This document shows positions 18,652-27,777 of a stretch of 64,000 nucleotides of DNA, one piece after another. Source of the DNA: Aquibacillus halophilus. GTDB lineage: Bacteria; Bacillota; Bacilli; Bacillales; Amphibacillaceae. How positions within the stretch are numbered: the stretch's first letter is position 1; the number at the start of each line of letters is the position of its first letter. The stretch covers positions 454,151 through 518,150 of the forward strand of contig NZ_WJNG01000002.1 of NCBI RefSeq assembly GCF_009649745.1, written 5' to 3'. The position numbers and the translations under genes are program-made. Below the pieces are notes generated by a model. The model was not told where the DNA came from. It did no database searches and saw only the letters and a list, made by a program, of their open reading frames with translations.

Positions 18652-19336
18652 ATACCATCGATTATTTAAAAATGAAGAGGAAGAAAGTCACTTTTGGCCT
18701 TCATTTACAGATTTACTAACAATAATTTTACTTTGTTTTATATTAATTTTTATAAGCATGATGGTGATCAAGTCTTTTCAAATTGAAGAGATGGAACGGA
18801 CCATTGATCAGATAATGGGGGTTAGAGTAGAACTAGTAAAGGAGTTGAACGAAGAGTTTAGTGAATCTACATTGGGTATTGAAGTAGATGAAAAAACTGG
18901 TGCGATTATTTTTAATACTGATATCTTGTTCGAATTTAATCAAGCCGTACTGAAAAAGGAATCCTATCAATTTTTAGATGAATTTATACCTAAATATTTA
19001 GATGTTCTATTAGAAAGTGAATACGAAAATTATATTGCTGAAATCATCATTGAAGGTCATGCGGACAAAAATGGAGGGTATTTATACAATTTAAATCTGT
19101 CACAAGACAGAGCATACAGTGTCGCGTCATATATCCTTGGAGAAGACTTTCCAGAGAAAAGCATTCAGCAAAAGTTAGAGGGAAAGTTGACGGTAAATGC
19201 TAAGTCTTATACGGATGGGAGGAATGATGCAGAAGGGAATTATAGTGCTGATGATTCACGAAGAGTCGAATTTAAGTTTCGTTTGAAAGATGAGGAGATT
19301 TTAGATAAAACGAGAGAATTATTGCAAGGGAATTAG
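18641..19336 (+). CDS. MotB/OmpA-type partner protein (ZorB-like)
   Basis: A 231-residue protein with one N-terminal transmembrane helix (~22-44) that contains an acidic residue at its start (SFTDLLTIILL, Asp24), where MotB and ZorB have the proton-binding Asp. Residues ~95-220 form an OmpA-like peptidoglycan-binding domain, with IIEGHADKNGG and NLSQDRAYSVASYI as its core and DSRRVEFKF near the end. The gene overlaps the ZorA-like gene by 11 bases, so translation is coupled. A TTG at 18632 is an alternative start. Together the two would make a cell-wall-anchored, ion-driven stator. Without effectors nearby, a defence role is unproven. Confidence 0.8.
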   Translation: MINKYHRLFKNEEEESHFWPSFTDLLTIILLCFILIFISMMVIKSFQIEEMERTIDQIMGVRVELVKELNEEFSESTLGIEVDEKTGAIIFNTDILFEFNQAVLKKESYQFLDEFIPKYLDVLLESEYENYIAEIIIEGHADKNGGYLYNLNLSQDRAYSVASYILGEDFPEKSIQQKLEGKLTVNAKSYTDGRNDAEGNYSADDSRRVEFKFRLKDEEILDKTRELLQGN

Positions 19337-19589
19337 TAATCTCTTTCAATAATCTGTTTTATTTGTGAGTAGTTTACTACAAATTTACTCTTTTTTAGAT
19401 GTATAAAAAAATTAGCAGTTAGTATCGTTAGAAAATGTAACAAGTTATTTTAACATAATGGGCATTCGTATGTCATTTCATTTAACAGAGTGTGCAGGTG
19501 AAGGGTAATAATTCTTTTGTATAATTACAGATAAGATATCTAAAAATTCAGAATTAAAAACAGTTTGTTTTTATGAGGAGGAGTAATAA

Positions 19590-20480
19590 ATGTCTGATAA
19601 GGTTACGATTGGTTTAATACAAGCAACCAACGACGTTGATGGAAATGAACCAGTTGCAGTCCATAAAGAGGCTGCAATCGAAAAACATATTAAGCTTGTG
19701 CGCGATGCAAAAAGTAAAGGTGCGCAAATTGTGTGCCTTCAAGAAATATTTTATGGTCCTTATTTTTGTACAGAGCAAAATTCTAAATGGTATGAGGCTG
19801 CTGAGGAAATACCAAATGGCCCAACAACAAAATTATTTCAAGAACTAGCAAAAGATCTAGGGGTTGTAATTGTTTTGCCTATTTATGAAAGAGAAGGTAT
19901 TGCTACCTACTATAATACAGCTGCTGTTATTGATGCAGATGGTAGCTATCTTGGTAAATATAGGAAACAACACATCCCACAGGTAGGTGTTGCAAAAGAG
20001 GGCTGCGGTTTTTGGGAAAAATATTACTTTAAGCCAGGAAATTTAGGGTATCCCGTGTTCGATACTGCTTTTGCAAAAATAGGCGTTTATATTTGTTATG
20101 ATCGACATTTCCCGGAAGGTGCCAGATTACTAGGGTTAAAGGGTGCAGAAATTGTATTTAATCCTTCAGCAACGGTTGCTGGATTATCTGAATACTTATG
20201 GAAATTAGAGCAACCAGCCCATGCGGTAGCTAACGGATACTACTTAGGAGCTATTAATCGTGTTGGATATGAAGCACCTTGGAATATGGGTGAGTTTTAC
20301 GGACAAAGTTATTTAGTTGACCCTAGAGGAAGCTTTGTTGCTACTGCAAGTCGTGATAAAGACGAAGTGGTCATTGGTGAAATGGATAAGCAACTGATTC
20401 GAGAGGTTAGAGATACTTGGCAGTTTTACCGGGACCGAAGACCAGAAACATATGAAGATATGACCGCTTTACTTCCATAG
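19590..20480 (+). CDS. Beta-ureidopropionase / N-carbamoyl amidohydrolase (nitrilase superfamily)
   Basis: A 296-residue carbon-nitrogen hydrolase with the full catalytic triad: Glu in CLQEIFYGPYFC, Lys in YRKQHIPQVG and Cys in VYICYDRHFPEGAR. It is close to N-carbamoylputrescine amidases in sequence. Because the next genes are dihydropyrimidine dehydrogenase and dihydropyrimidinase, the likely reaction is hydrolysis of N-carbamoyl-beta-alanine to beta-alanine, ammonia and CO2, the third step of reductive pyrimidine breakdown. GAGGAGGAG precedes the ATG. A -10-like TGTATAAT at 19518-19525 suggests that the promoter of the operon lies just upstream. An N-carbamoylputrescine role would link it to the polyamine genes and cannot be excluded. 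Confidence 0.88.
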   Translation: MSDKVTIGLIQATNDVDGNEPVAVHKEAAIEKHIKLVRDAKSKGAQIVCLQEIFYGPYFCTEQNSKWYEAAEEIPNGPTTKLFQELAKDLGVVIVLPIYEREGIATYYNTAAVIDADGSYLGKYRKQHIPQVGVAKEGCGFWEKYYFKPGNLGYPVFDTAFAKIGVYICYDRHFPEGARLLGLKGAEIVFNPSATVAGLSEYLWKLEQPAHAVANGYYLGAINRVGYEAPWNMGEFYGQSYLVDPRGSFVATASRDKDEVVIGEMDKQLIREVRDTWQFYRDRRPETYEDMTALLP

Positions 20481-20597
20481 AAATGAAAGAACATTAAAAC
20501 TTTTAATGAAAGTTTAACAAATCAATCAGGTGAACGGGTTTTTCCTGCTCACCTTTAATGAAAATAGCAACTAGATGCTATGAAGGGGGTAACTTGA

Positions 20598-21965
20598 TTG
20601 AGTGCTAATTTTGAAAAAATTACACCGGATGATCTACTTGCAAACTTTCGAGAAGTAAAGCCTGGTCTGACAAATCAGGAGGCAATGGAAGAGTCTAATC
20701 GTTGTTTGTTTTGCTATGATGCGCCTTGTACAATCGCCTGTCCAACTGGTATTGATATCCCATCATTTATTAAAAAAATAGCCAGTGGAAATTTGAAGGG
20801 ATCCGCGACCACAATCATGACGGCTAATCCAGTTGGTGCGAGCTGCGCAAGAGTTTGTCCAACAGAAGAGCTTTGTGAAGGTGCATGTGTTTTAAATGAA
20901 TCGACAAAATCGATCATGATTGGTGACCTACAACGACATGCAACAGATTGGGCGATTAAAAATGAGCAGGTATTGTTCAAAGCGGGCAAGAAAAACGGTA
21001 AAACAGTTGCGATTGTTGGCGGGGGACCTGGGGGACTTTCTGCTGCTAGGGAACTCGCCTTACTAGGCTATAAGGTCACTATTTTTGAAGCAGAGGAACA
21101 TGCAGGTGGGCTAGATAGCTATGGTATTGTTTCCTTCCGGTTACCACAAGCGGTTTCGTTTTGGGAGGTGGAGCAGGTAGAAAGTTTAGATGTAGAAATA
21201 CGTACCAATACAACTGTTGGTAAAGACATACAACCTAGTGAACTACTAGAAAATTTTGACCGAGTAGTCGTAGCAATTGGTATGTCTAGCGTTCCTGCTT
21301 TGGGTATTGAAGGTGAAAACCTAGATGGTGTTTTTGATGCAATCGAATTTGTAAAGGATACAAAAACAAAACCAATTACGGATGATTTCGTGGGTAAAAG
21401 AGTGGCAGTCATTGGTGCTGGAAACACGGCGATCGATGGTGCGACTTGTTCAGTACGGTTAGGTGCTGAGAATGTGAAAATTCTTTATCGGAGAACAATT
21501 GAAGAGATGACGGCTTATGATTACGAGTATGAATTTGCTAAGCAAGATGGTGTAGAGTTCCGGTGGTTAACTCAGCCTACCAAGATTATCAGCGATGAAT
21601 CAGGAAAAATAACCGGATTGGAATGCATAAAAATGGAGCTTGGGGAGCCTGGTGAGGATGGAAGGCGAAGACCGGTGCCTGTTGAAGGTTCTACATTTAC
21701 CTTGGCAGTGGATGTAATAGTGAAAGCGATAGGTCAATCACGTTATACGAAATTAATTGAAGGTTTTTCATTAAATCATAACGGTGGTGTTGTTACAGTT
21801 AATGAAGAGACATATCAAACGTCAAATCCAAATGTTTTTTCTTGTGGGGATGTTATTTTTGGTAAAGGTCAAGGTGAAGCAATGGTAGTTTCGGCAGCAG
21901 AACAAGGTAAACAGGTAGCCTATGCACTACACCGACAGATGTTTGGTGTTGCAGAAACAGCTTAG
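20598..21965 (+). CDS. preT: NAD-dependent dihydropyrimidine dehydrogenase subunit PreT
   Basis: A 455-residue flavin and iron-sulfur protein related to the small subunit of glutamate synthase. The N-terminal domain holds the Cys clusters CLFCYDAPCTIACPTG and CARVCPTEELCEGAC. FAD binds at VAIVGGGPGGLSAAREL and NAD at VAVIGAGNTAIDGA. PreT passes electrons from NADH to PreA, which reduces uracil or thymine. TTG at 20598 is the start: GAAGGGGGT lies 7 bases upstream. preA begins 38 bases after the stop codon. Similarity to GltD is expected, but the PreA neighbour decides the assignment. Confidence 0.93.
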   Translation: MSANFEKITPDDLLANFREVKPGLTNQEAMEESNRCLFCYDAPCTIACPTGIDIPSFIKKIASGNLKGSATTIMTANPVGASCARVCPTEELCEGACVLNESTKSIMIGDLQRHATDWAIKNEQVLFKAGKKNGKTVAIVGGGPGGLSAARELALLGYKVTIFEAEEHAGGLDSYGIVSFRLPQAVSFWEVEQVESLDVEIRTNTTVGKDIQPSELLENFDRVVVAIGMSSVPALGIEGENLDGVFDAIEFVKDTKTKPITDDFVGKRVAVIGAGNTAIDGATCSVRLGAENVKILYRRTIEEMTAYDYEYEFAKQDGVEFRWLTQPTKIISDESGKITGLECIKMELGEPGEDGRRRPVPVEGSTFTLAVDVIVKAIGQSRYTKLIEGFSLNHNGGVVTVNEETYQTSNPNVFSCGDVIFGKGQGEAMVVSAAEQGKQVAYALHRQMFGVAETA

Positions 21966-22003
21966 TAACCAAAAATAGTAAATACAATAAAGGAGGCCAA
22001 TAC

Positions 22004-23278
22004 ATGGCGGACTTAAGTATAAATATAGCTGGTATCAAATCACCAAACCCTTTCTGGTTGGCATCTGGTCCACCTACAAATACTGGATATCAGGTTCAAC
22101 GAGCCTTTGAAGCAGGTTGGGGTGGAGCGGTTTGGAAGACACTAGGTGAGCCAGTAATTAATACTTCCTCTAGATTTGCTGCAGTTGGGTACAACGGCCA
22201 ACGTGTAATGGGGTTTAATAATATTGAGTTAATCACTGATCGATCATTAGAAGAAAACCTAAAAGAGATTTATGAAACAAAGAAAAAGTACCCAAACCAC
22301 GCTATCATAGCTTCATTAATGGTAGAGCCCCAACAGGAAAAGTGGCATGAGATTGTTAAACGAGTCGAAGAAGTCGGGGTTGATGGTTATGAACTCAATT
22401 TTGGCTGTCCACACGGAATGGCGGAACGCGGTATGGGATCTGCCTCTGGGCAAGTTCCAGAACTTGTAGAAAAACAAACGTATTGGACAAAGGAGGTTGC
22501 TACAAAGCCAGTTATTGTAAAGCTTACTCCAAATATTACAGATATTACACTTACAGCTGAAGCTGCTACCCGGGGAGGGGCCGATGCTGTAAGTATGATT
22601 AATACGATTAATAGTTTAGCAGGTGTCGATATTGATACATGGAATACGATTCCGCATGTTGGAAATAAGGGTGCACACGGAGGTTATTGTGGACCGGCAG
22701 TTAAACCAATCGCGTTAAACATGGTTGGAGAGTGTGCAAGAAATGAGCGAATTGGTATCCCTATATCCGGTATTGGTGGTGTATCGAACTGGCAGGATGC
22801 AGTTGAATTTATGCTAATGGGATCGACTAGTGTGCAAGTATGCACTGCAGCGATGCATCATGGTTTTCGGATTGTTGAAGACATGATTGATGGACTAAAT
22901 AATTATCTTGATGATAAAGGGATTGCTTCGGTGATGGATATCGTTGGTAAAACAGTACCGAAGTACACCAACTGGGGAGATTTAGATTTAAATTATCAAA
23001 TTGTTGCACAGATAGATAATGACATTTGTATCAATTGCAATAAATGCCATATAGCATGTGAAGATACTGCACACCAATGTATCGACATGTTGAAGGACGA
23101 TTTTGGAAAAGACATTTTAAAGGTGAGAGAAGAAGATTGTGTCGGTTGTAATCTATGCGCAATTGTTTGTCCAGTTGATGGTGCAATTGAAATGGTTGAA
23201 GTAGAGAGTGAATTTCCACCAATGACATGGAATGAACGACAAGCTACGACCAGTAGTAGTGTTAATTTAGTGAAATAG
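22004..23278 (+). CDS. preA: Dihydropyrimidine dehydrogenase catalytic subunit PreA
   Basis: A 424-residue enzyme. Residues ~1-310 form an FMN-binding barrel of the dihydroorotate-dehydrogenase type (SPNPFWLASGPPTN, LNFGCPHGMAERGMGSA with the active-site Cys nearby, GIGGVSNWQDAVEFM). The C-terminal ~90 residues carry two 4Fe-4S ferredoxin motifs, CINCNKCHIACED and CVGCNLCAIVCP. It reduces uracil and thymine to dihydro forms with electrons from PreT. AAAGGAGGCC precedes the ATG. The operon is interrupted after it by a MITE-like repeat before the hydantoinase gene. Confidence 0.95.
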   Translation: MADLSINIAGIKSPNPFWLASGPPTNTGYQVQRAFEAGWGGAVWKTLGEPVINTSSRFAAVGYNGQRVMGFNNIELITDRSLEENLKEIYETKKKYPNHAIIASLMVEPQQEKWHEIVKRVEEVGVDGYELNFGCPHGMAERGMGSASGQVPELVEKQTYWTKEVATKPVIVKLTPNITDITLTAEAATRGGADAVSMINTINSLAGVDIDTWNTIPHVGNKGAHGGYCGPAVKPIALNMVGECARNERIGIPISGIGGVSNWQDAVEFMLMGSTSVQVCTAAMHHGFRIVEDMIDGLNNYLDDKGIASVMDIVGKTVPKYTNWGDLDLNYQIVAQIDNDICINCNKCHIACEDTAHQCIDMLKDDFGKDILKVREEDCVGCNLCAIVCPVDGAIEMVEVESEFPPMTWNERQATTSSSVNLVK

Positions 23279-23284
23279 CTTAAG

Positions 23285-23982
23285 GTTGTTTTCTAAAGAT
23301 TGTTGTTGATAATTAACTATAGACTACGGCCGTAACCTACACCACTACGGAAATACACTCCGCTTTCCGCGGGCGGCTGTTGAGCCTCCTCGTGCTACGC
23401 ACTGTGGGGTCTCATCGATGCCTTTCCATCCCGCAGGAGTCTCCGTGTATTTCCTCCGTTGGTATAGATCGTTGAAACTAATACATTTAAAATGAGGAAC
23501 GTTGAAGATCCCACAGGACTTAAATTAACTTCCTGAATCAAAATATCTCCCTAAGAAAATTGTATTTTATTTTCAAGGAATCTATGTATTCTTCCTACGC
23601 TTCAATCAACATCATATTGCACCAATACTGAAAGGATGATGGATATAACCAAAAGTAGTATAGTAAAGCTCCGCAGCTTAAATAGCTTTCTGATTACGAG
23701 GGTAAAGTCCTTGAGACATAGATCTTTGGCTTTCTCTCTTCGATAATCAGAACACTACTACCAGCGTAGGCAGAATACGTAGACTCCTGTGGGAACAGCA
23801 CCCGTCCGAAGACCCCGGAAGGATCGTTCTTTGATTCTGAGGAGGCTAAGGCCGTGCCCACGGAAAGCGAAGTATTCTGCCGAAGCGTTAGTATAGCGCA
23901 ATTTAACTAGAGTGAAATCAAATCAATGCAGAAGTTACGTCGCATCAAATACGAATACTAAAAGCAACAATGTTTGCGAAAA
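23285..23982. repeat. MITE-like composite repeat, copy 2
   Basis: This 700-base non-coding stretch has the plan of 9212-9865: start TTGTTTTCTAAAGATTGTTG, then CTATAGACTACGGCCGTAAC, a GC-richer block with CTTTCCGCGGGCGG, GAGCCTCCTCG and ACTGTGGGGTCTC, an AT-rich middle, then an inverted block (CCCACGGAAAGCGAAG) and the end AGCAACAATGTTTGCGAAAA. It has no gene. It lies between preA and the dihydropyrimidinase gene and may have split one operon. Possible effects on transcript read-through are unknown. Confidence 0.7.
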
Positions 23983-24010
23983 GATCCAGATTAAGTAAAG
24001 GAGGCTAATT

Positions 24011-25429
24011 ATGGGCCAAAAGGTGATTAAAAATGGAACAATTGTTACAGGATCTGATACGTATGTAGCAGATCTATTAATTGAAAATGAAGTCATTTCA
24101 ATGATTGGACGAAACTTGACTGTTGATGGTGCCGAGGTAGTTGATGCTTCGGGATGCTATGTTTTCCCTGGTGGAATCGACCCCCATACTCATTTAGAAA
24201 TGCCGTTTGGTGGAACGGTTAGTAAAGATGATTTTGAAACAGGTACAATTGCTGCTGCACATGGTGGAACAACCTCTGTTATTGACTTTTGTATAACGAG
24301 AAAAGGGGAATCACTTAGAAATCCAATTAAGGAGTGGCATGCTAAGTCGAAGGATAAGGCAGTTATCGATTATGGTTTTCATTTAATGATCAGTGAGGTT
24401 ACTGATGATGTATTAAATGAACTTCCATCGATACTAACAGAAGAAGGTATTACATCATTTAAAGTGTTCATGGCTTACAAAAATGTATTCCAGGCAGATG
24501 ATGGAACTCTTTTCCAAACATTAAAAACAGCAAAAGAACTAGGTGCACTAGTCATGGTCCACGCTGAAAATGGTGATGTGATTGATCACTTAGTAAAGGA
24601 TGCCTTAGCAGCTGGGAACACAGACCCAATTTATCATGCCTTAACACGGCCCCCGGAAGCGGAGGGTGAGGCAACTGCAAGAGCAACACAATTAACTGGT
24701 TTGGCTAATTCACAGTTATATGTGGTGCACGTATCCTGTGATGAGAGTGCTCAAAAAATTAAAGAAGCCCGTGAAAGGGGCTATGACGTGTGGGGTGAGA
24801 CATGTCCCCAATATTTAGTTTTAGATCAAACCTATATGGAAAAACCAAACTTTGAAGGTGCTAAATATGTCTGGTCACCACCACTAAGGGAAAAATGGAA
24901 CCAAGACAAGCTATGGAATGCACTTAAGAATGGTCATTTGCAAACAATTGGCTCAGATCAATGTTCATTTGACTTTAAAGGGCAAAAAGACTTAGGCAAG
25001 GGGGATTTCACCAAGATACCAAACGGTGGACCGATGATTGAGGACCGCTTTAGTATTCTTTTTTCTGAAGGTGTAAAAAAGGGACGAATTACGCTCAATC
25101 AGTTTGTTGATATCACCTCAACTCGAATCGCGAAGCTTTTTGGATTATACCCTAAGAAAGGAACGATTTCAGTTGGAGCTGATGCCGATATCGTGATTTT
25201 TGACCCGGAAGTGGAGCGGACACTATCTGTTGATACCCATCATATGGCGGTTGATTATAATGCTTTTGAAGGAATGAAGGTTACAGGTGAGCCTGTTACT
25301 GTCCTGTCTCGTGGTGAGTTTGTGATAAAAGATAAGCAATTTGTCGGCACATTAGGAGCAGGTAATTACCTAAAACGGGCGCGGTATGGAGAATTGTTAA
25401 CGAATGATAGTGACAAGGTGTCAGTGTAA
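24011..25429 (+). CDS. hydA: Dihydropyrimidinase / hydantoinase
   Basis: A 472-residue cyclic amidohydrolase that opens dihydrouracil or dihydrothymine to the N-carbamoyl-beta-amino acid. The metal ligands are in place: HTHLEMPFGG (first His pair), the carboxylated Lys in FKVFMAYKN, His in MVHAENGD, His in VVHVSCDES and Asp in IGSDQCSFD. Length and order match D-hydantoinases. AAAGGAGG precedes the ATG. It supplies the substrate for the amidohydrolase at 19590. A small gene follows 44 bases downstream and the unit ends at a terminator. Confidence 0.95.
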   Translation: MGQKVIKNGTIVTGSDTYVADLLIENEVISMIGRNLTVDGAEVVDASGCYVFPGGIDPHTHLEMPFGGTVSKDDFETGTIAAAHGGTTSVIDFCITRKGESLRNPIKEWHAKSKDKAVIDYGFHLMISEVTDDVLNELPSILTEEGITSFKVFMAYKNVFQADDGTLFQTLKTAKELGALVMVHAENGDVIDHLVKDALAAGNTDPIYHALTRPPEAEGEATARATQLTGLANSQLYVVHVSCDESAQKIKEARERGYDVWGETCPQYLVLDQTYMEKPNFEGAKYVWSPPLREKWNQDKLWNALKNGHLQTIGSDQCSFDFKGQKDLGKGDFTKIPNGGPMIEDRFSILFSEGVKKGRITLNQFVDITSTRIAKLFGLYPKKGTISVGADADIVIFDPEVERTLSVDTHHMAVDYNAFEGMKVTGEPVTVLSRGEFVIKDKQFVGTLGAGNYLKRARYGELLTNDSDKVSV

Positions 25430-25473
25430 TACTTTAGGAACCTTGAGTAACTTACACAAGGAGGAGTGTTTTC

Positions 25474-25686
25474 TTGTCTGAATACAAACTATATGAGAAG
25501 GAAAGAAATTCAATTGAATCCTTGCTAGAAAAAGGGTATAGAATAAAGGGAGTCAAAGATAACTTAGAAGGAGCAATCGTAGTTTTCGAAAAAGAGGGAA
25601 AAGTTGCTGAACATCTTCAAGTCATGATGGCTGATACAAGAAAATATATTTCTAATTTAATAGCTATCCAAAATAAGGGAGCATAA
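25474..25686 (+). CDS. Small conserved-looking protein in the pyrimidine operon
   Basis: I do not recognise this 70-residue protein. It starts at TTG with AAGGAGGAG in front, a very good site, so it is surely translated. It is charged, has no membrane segment, and looks like a small alpha/beta fold (SIESLLEKGYRIKGVKDN, GAIVVFEKEGK). It lies between the dihydropyrimidinase gene and the operon terminator. A helper or regulatory role in pyrimidine breakdown is only a guess from position. Confidence 0.7.
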   Translation: MSEYKLYEKERNSIESLLEKGYRIKGVKDNLEGAIVVFEKEGKVAEHLQVMMADTRKYISNLIAIQNKGA

Positions 25687-25698
25687 AAAAACTATTAT

Positions 25699-25745
25699 AA
25701 CAAAACGTCTATCTAGCATATTTTCCTAGGCGTTTTGTTATTTTA
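25699..25745 (+). terminator. Terminator of the hydA operon
   Basis: AACAAAACGTCTA pairs with TAGGCGTTTTGTT (one G-T pair) and ATTTTATT follows. Confidence 0.85.
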
Positions 25746-26020
25746 TTATCAGCGGTAGAATATACTCTGAAAGAGATATCTTTATGCCATTTTATGTATT
25801 TTTTTAACGTATAATTACTAATTTGAATTTTCCTATTAGATGTGACTTATCACCTTATCTATCAGGAAAATTATTCAATATATATATATTCAGTTAGGTT
25901 ACCTTACAGAACAAAGGGATTCATTGATAAATAGTGTTACCTTAATATTAAGTAATATCTGTAATTCTCTGTTCTATATTAAGATTATCCAATCAAATCA
26001 GTAGCAAAGGAGGAAAATTA

Positions 26021-27667
26021 TTGGGATCACTTCGAATAACAGTAGGAGAATTGTTAGAAGAAAAGTGCTTTGAACATGCAAAGGTTATACCAGGTGAAAA
26101 AGGGCTTGTGAACACTGTAGATTGGGTTCACATTATGGAAGTTACAGATACTGGTAAGCTATTAAATGGATCGGAATTGATTCTTACGACAGGTGTTGGT
26201 TGGCGTAATTTTAGAGCAACGAGTATTAAGTATTTGGAACAACTTATATACGCGGGTGCTGCAGGGCTCTGTATTGAGCTTGTTAAATACGCAAATGAAA
26301 TACCTGAGGAAATGGTCGAGCTTGCAAACGAACACAACATGCCAATAATTATATTTTATCAAGAGGTGCGTTTCATTGATATTACCCAAACGGTTAATCG
26401 ACAATTAATGAACAATCAATACAGAGTCTTGGTCGATTTGGAAGAGTTTTCTAGAAAACTTAACCATACGATGCTACTACCAAATGCATTTAAACGGGTA
26501 TTAAAGTTAATTAGTGAGTATTTAAATGTTCAAGTTATTTATCTGGCAAAAAGCAGTGAAGAAACTATTTTTGTTCCACTACAACATGAAATAGAAAAAA
26601 TGGACATGATTGAAATAGTAAATAAACATAAAGGTAAACGAGTAGTTAATAGAAATAAACAATTTATTGCTGCAGATGGATCCTATGTAGGACAATCGGT
26701 TCAAGCTTTGGATCATAAATTTGCTGAGTTAATTATTTTTCCAAAGTATAAAAAAGTTACTGAATATGAACTATTAGTTTTAGATCGTTGCACAAATGCT
26801 ATTTCACAAGATTTGGTTCGGTTTTTTTATATCGAAGAACAACGAAAACAGAAAGAGCAGCAATGGGTCTATGAATGGTTAAATGGTGAATACAAAACAG
26901 AAGAAATAAGGCAATATTTATCCTCGATAGATTCTAAAATAAAGCCTCAGGGAGCCGTCGTATGTATTTGTCGGTTAAACCAATTAATAGAAGACTCCAA
27001 ACACTCCTACTTCTTAGCAATATTTAGAAATGTGTTACAAAAGCATGGATATTTCTTAATTTCATTGTGCGATCAGAAACAATTTATTTTTGTATTGATC
27101 AACCAACGCTCGTTATCCGATTGGAAAAAAAGATTGGAGAAAGCACTAAACCACATAAAGCAATTGGATTTATTTAAAGAAAGTAAATCTGACCATGCGC
27201 TTTTTGGTGTCGGGAAAATGAAAGTAAACATAGAAGCACTATCAGAAAGTTACTCCACAGCGAAAGAAGCACTTCAAATTCAAAATCAAGCGAGACTTAA
27301 AGATGAAATTTTTTATGAGAATTTACATATATATCGCTTGGTATCAAAGTTAAGCGAGACAGTTGACTTAGATGATTATGTTAACGAATATTTAGGGGCT
27401 GTTATTGATTATGATGAAGCACATTCCAGTCAATTACTTTACACATTACAAGTTTTTCTTGAATCTAATGGTTCAAAAAATGAGGCAGCCAAACGTCTAT
27501 TCGTAGTACGCCAAACCTTATATCATCGATTAGATAAACTAAAGGAACTACTAGGTGAGGATTTCATGGAATCATCCAAACGAGCTACCATCGAATTTTC
27601 ACTTCATGCCTATCATTACAACAATCCATCCATCAATATGCCTCAATCCACGATTAATCAGCTTTAA
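26021..27667 (+). CDS. PucR-family transcriptional regulator
   Basis: A 548-residue regulator. Residues ~1-125 are the PucR N-terminal ligand domain (TVGELLEEKCFEHAKVIPGE, LILTTGVGWRN). The middle (~290-430) is a GGDEF-like CdaR domain. The last ~60 residues hold the PucR-type helix-turn-helix (GSKNEAAKRLFVVRQTLYHRLDKL). TTG at 26021 is the start, with AAAGGAGGAAAA before it. PucR proteins control purine and pyrimidine catabolic genes. Its place between the dihydropyrimidinase operon and an ABC importer makes it the likely regulator of both. The 275 bases before it are AT-rich and hold its promoter region, but no operator could be recognised. Confidence 0.92.
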   Translation: MGSLRITVGELLEEKCFEHAKVIPGEKGLVNTVDWVHIMEVTDTGKLLNGSELILTTGVGWRNFRATSIKYLEQLIYAGAAGLCIELVKYANEIPEEMVELANEHNMPIIIFYQEVRFIDITQTVNRQLMNNQYRVLVDLEEFSRKLNHTMLLPNAFKRVLKLISEYLNVQVIYLAKSSEETIFVPLQHEIEKMDMIEIVNKHKGKRVVNRNKQFIAADGSYVGQSVQALDHKFAELIIFPKYKKVTEYELLVLDRCTNAISQDLVRFFYIEEQRKQKEQQWVYEWLNGEYKTEEIRQYLSSIDSKIKPQGAVVCICRLNQLIEDSKHSYFLAIFRNVLQKHGYFLISLCDQKQFIFVLINQRSLSDWKKRLEKALNHIKQLDLFKESKSDHALFGVGKMKVNIEALSESYSTAKEALQIQNQARLKDEIFYENLHIYRLVSKLSETVDLDDYVNEYLGAVIDYDEAHSSQLLYTLQVFLESNGSKNEAAKRLFVVRQTLYHRLDKLKELLGEDFMESSKRATIEFSLHAYHYNNPSINMPQSTINQL

Positions 27668-27729
27668 GGCTTTATTTGCTAGAGCAAACTGATCTGAGCA
27701 ATTTCATCATACTGGGAATGAACACAACT

Positions 27730-27748
27730 GGGACAGAGTACCTGTCCC
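27730..27748. repeat. REP-like GGGACAG hairpin before the ABC ATPase gene
   Basis: A perfect 7-base stem, GGGACAG / CTGTCCC, with loop AGTAC. It shares TGGGACAGAG with the repeat inside ald. It sits in the 110-base gap between the pucR-type gene and the ATPase start. Confidence 0.6.
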
Positions 27749-27777
27749 CTAATCCCAAAAAAATGGGGGAGATTTCT

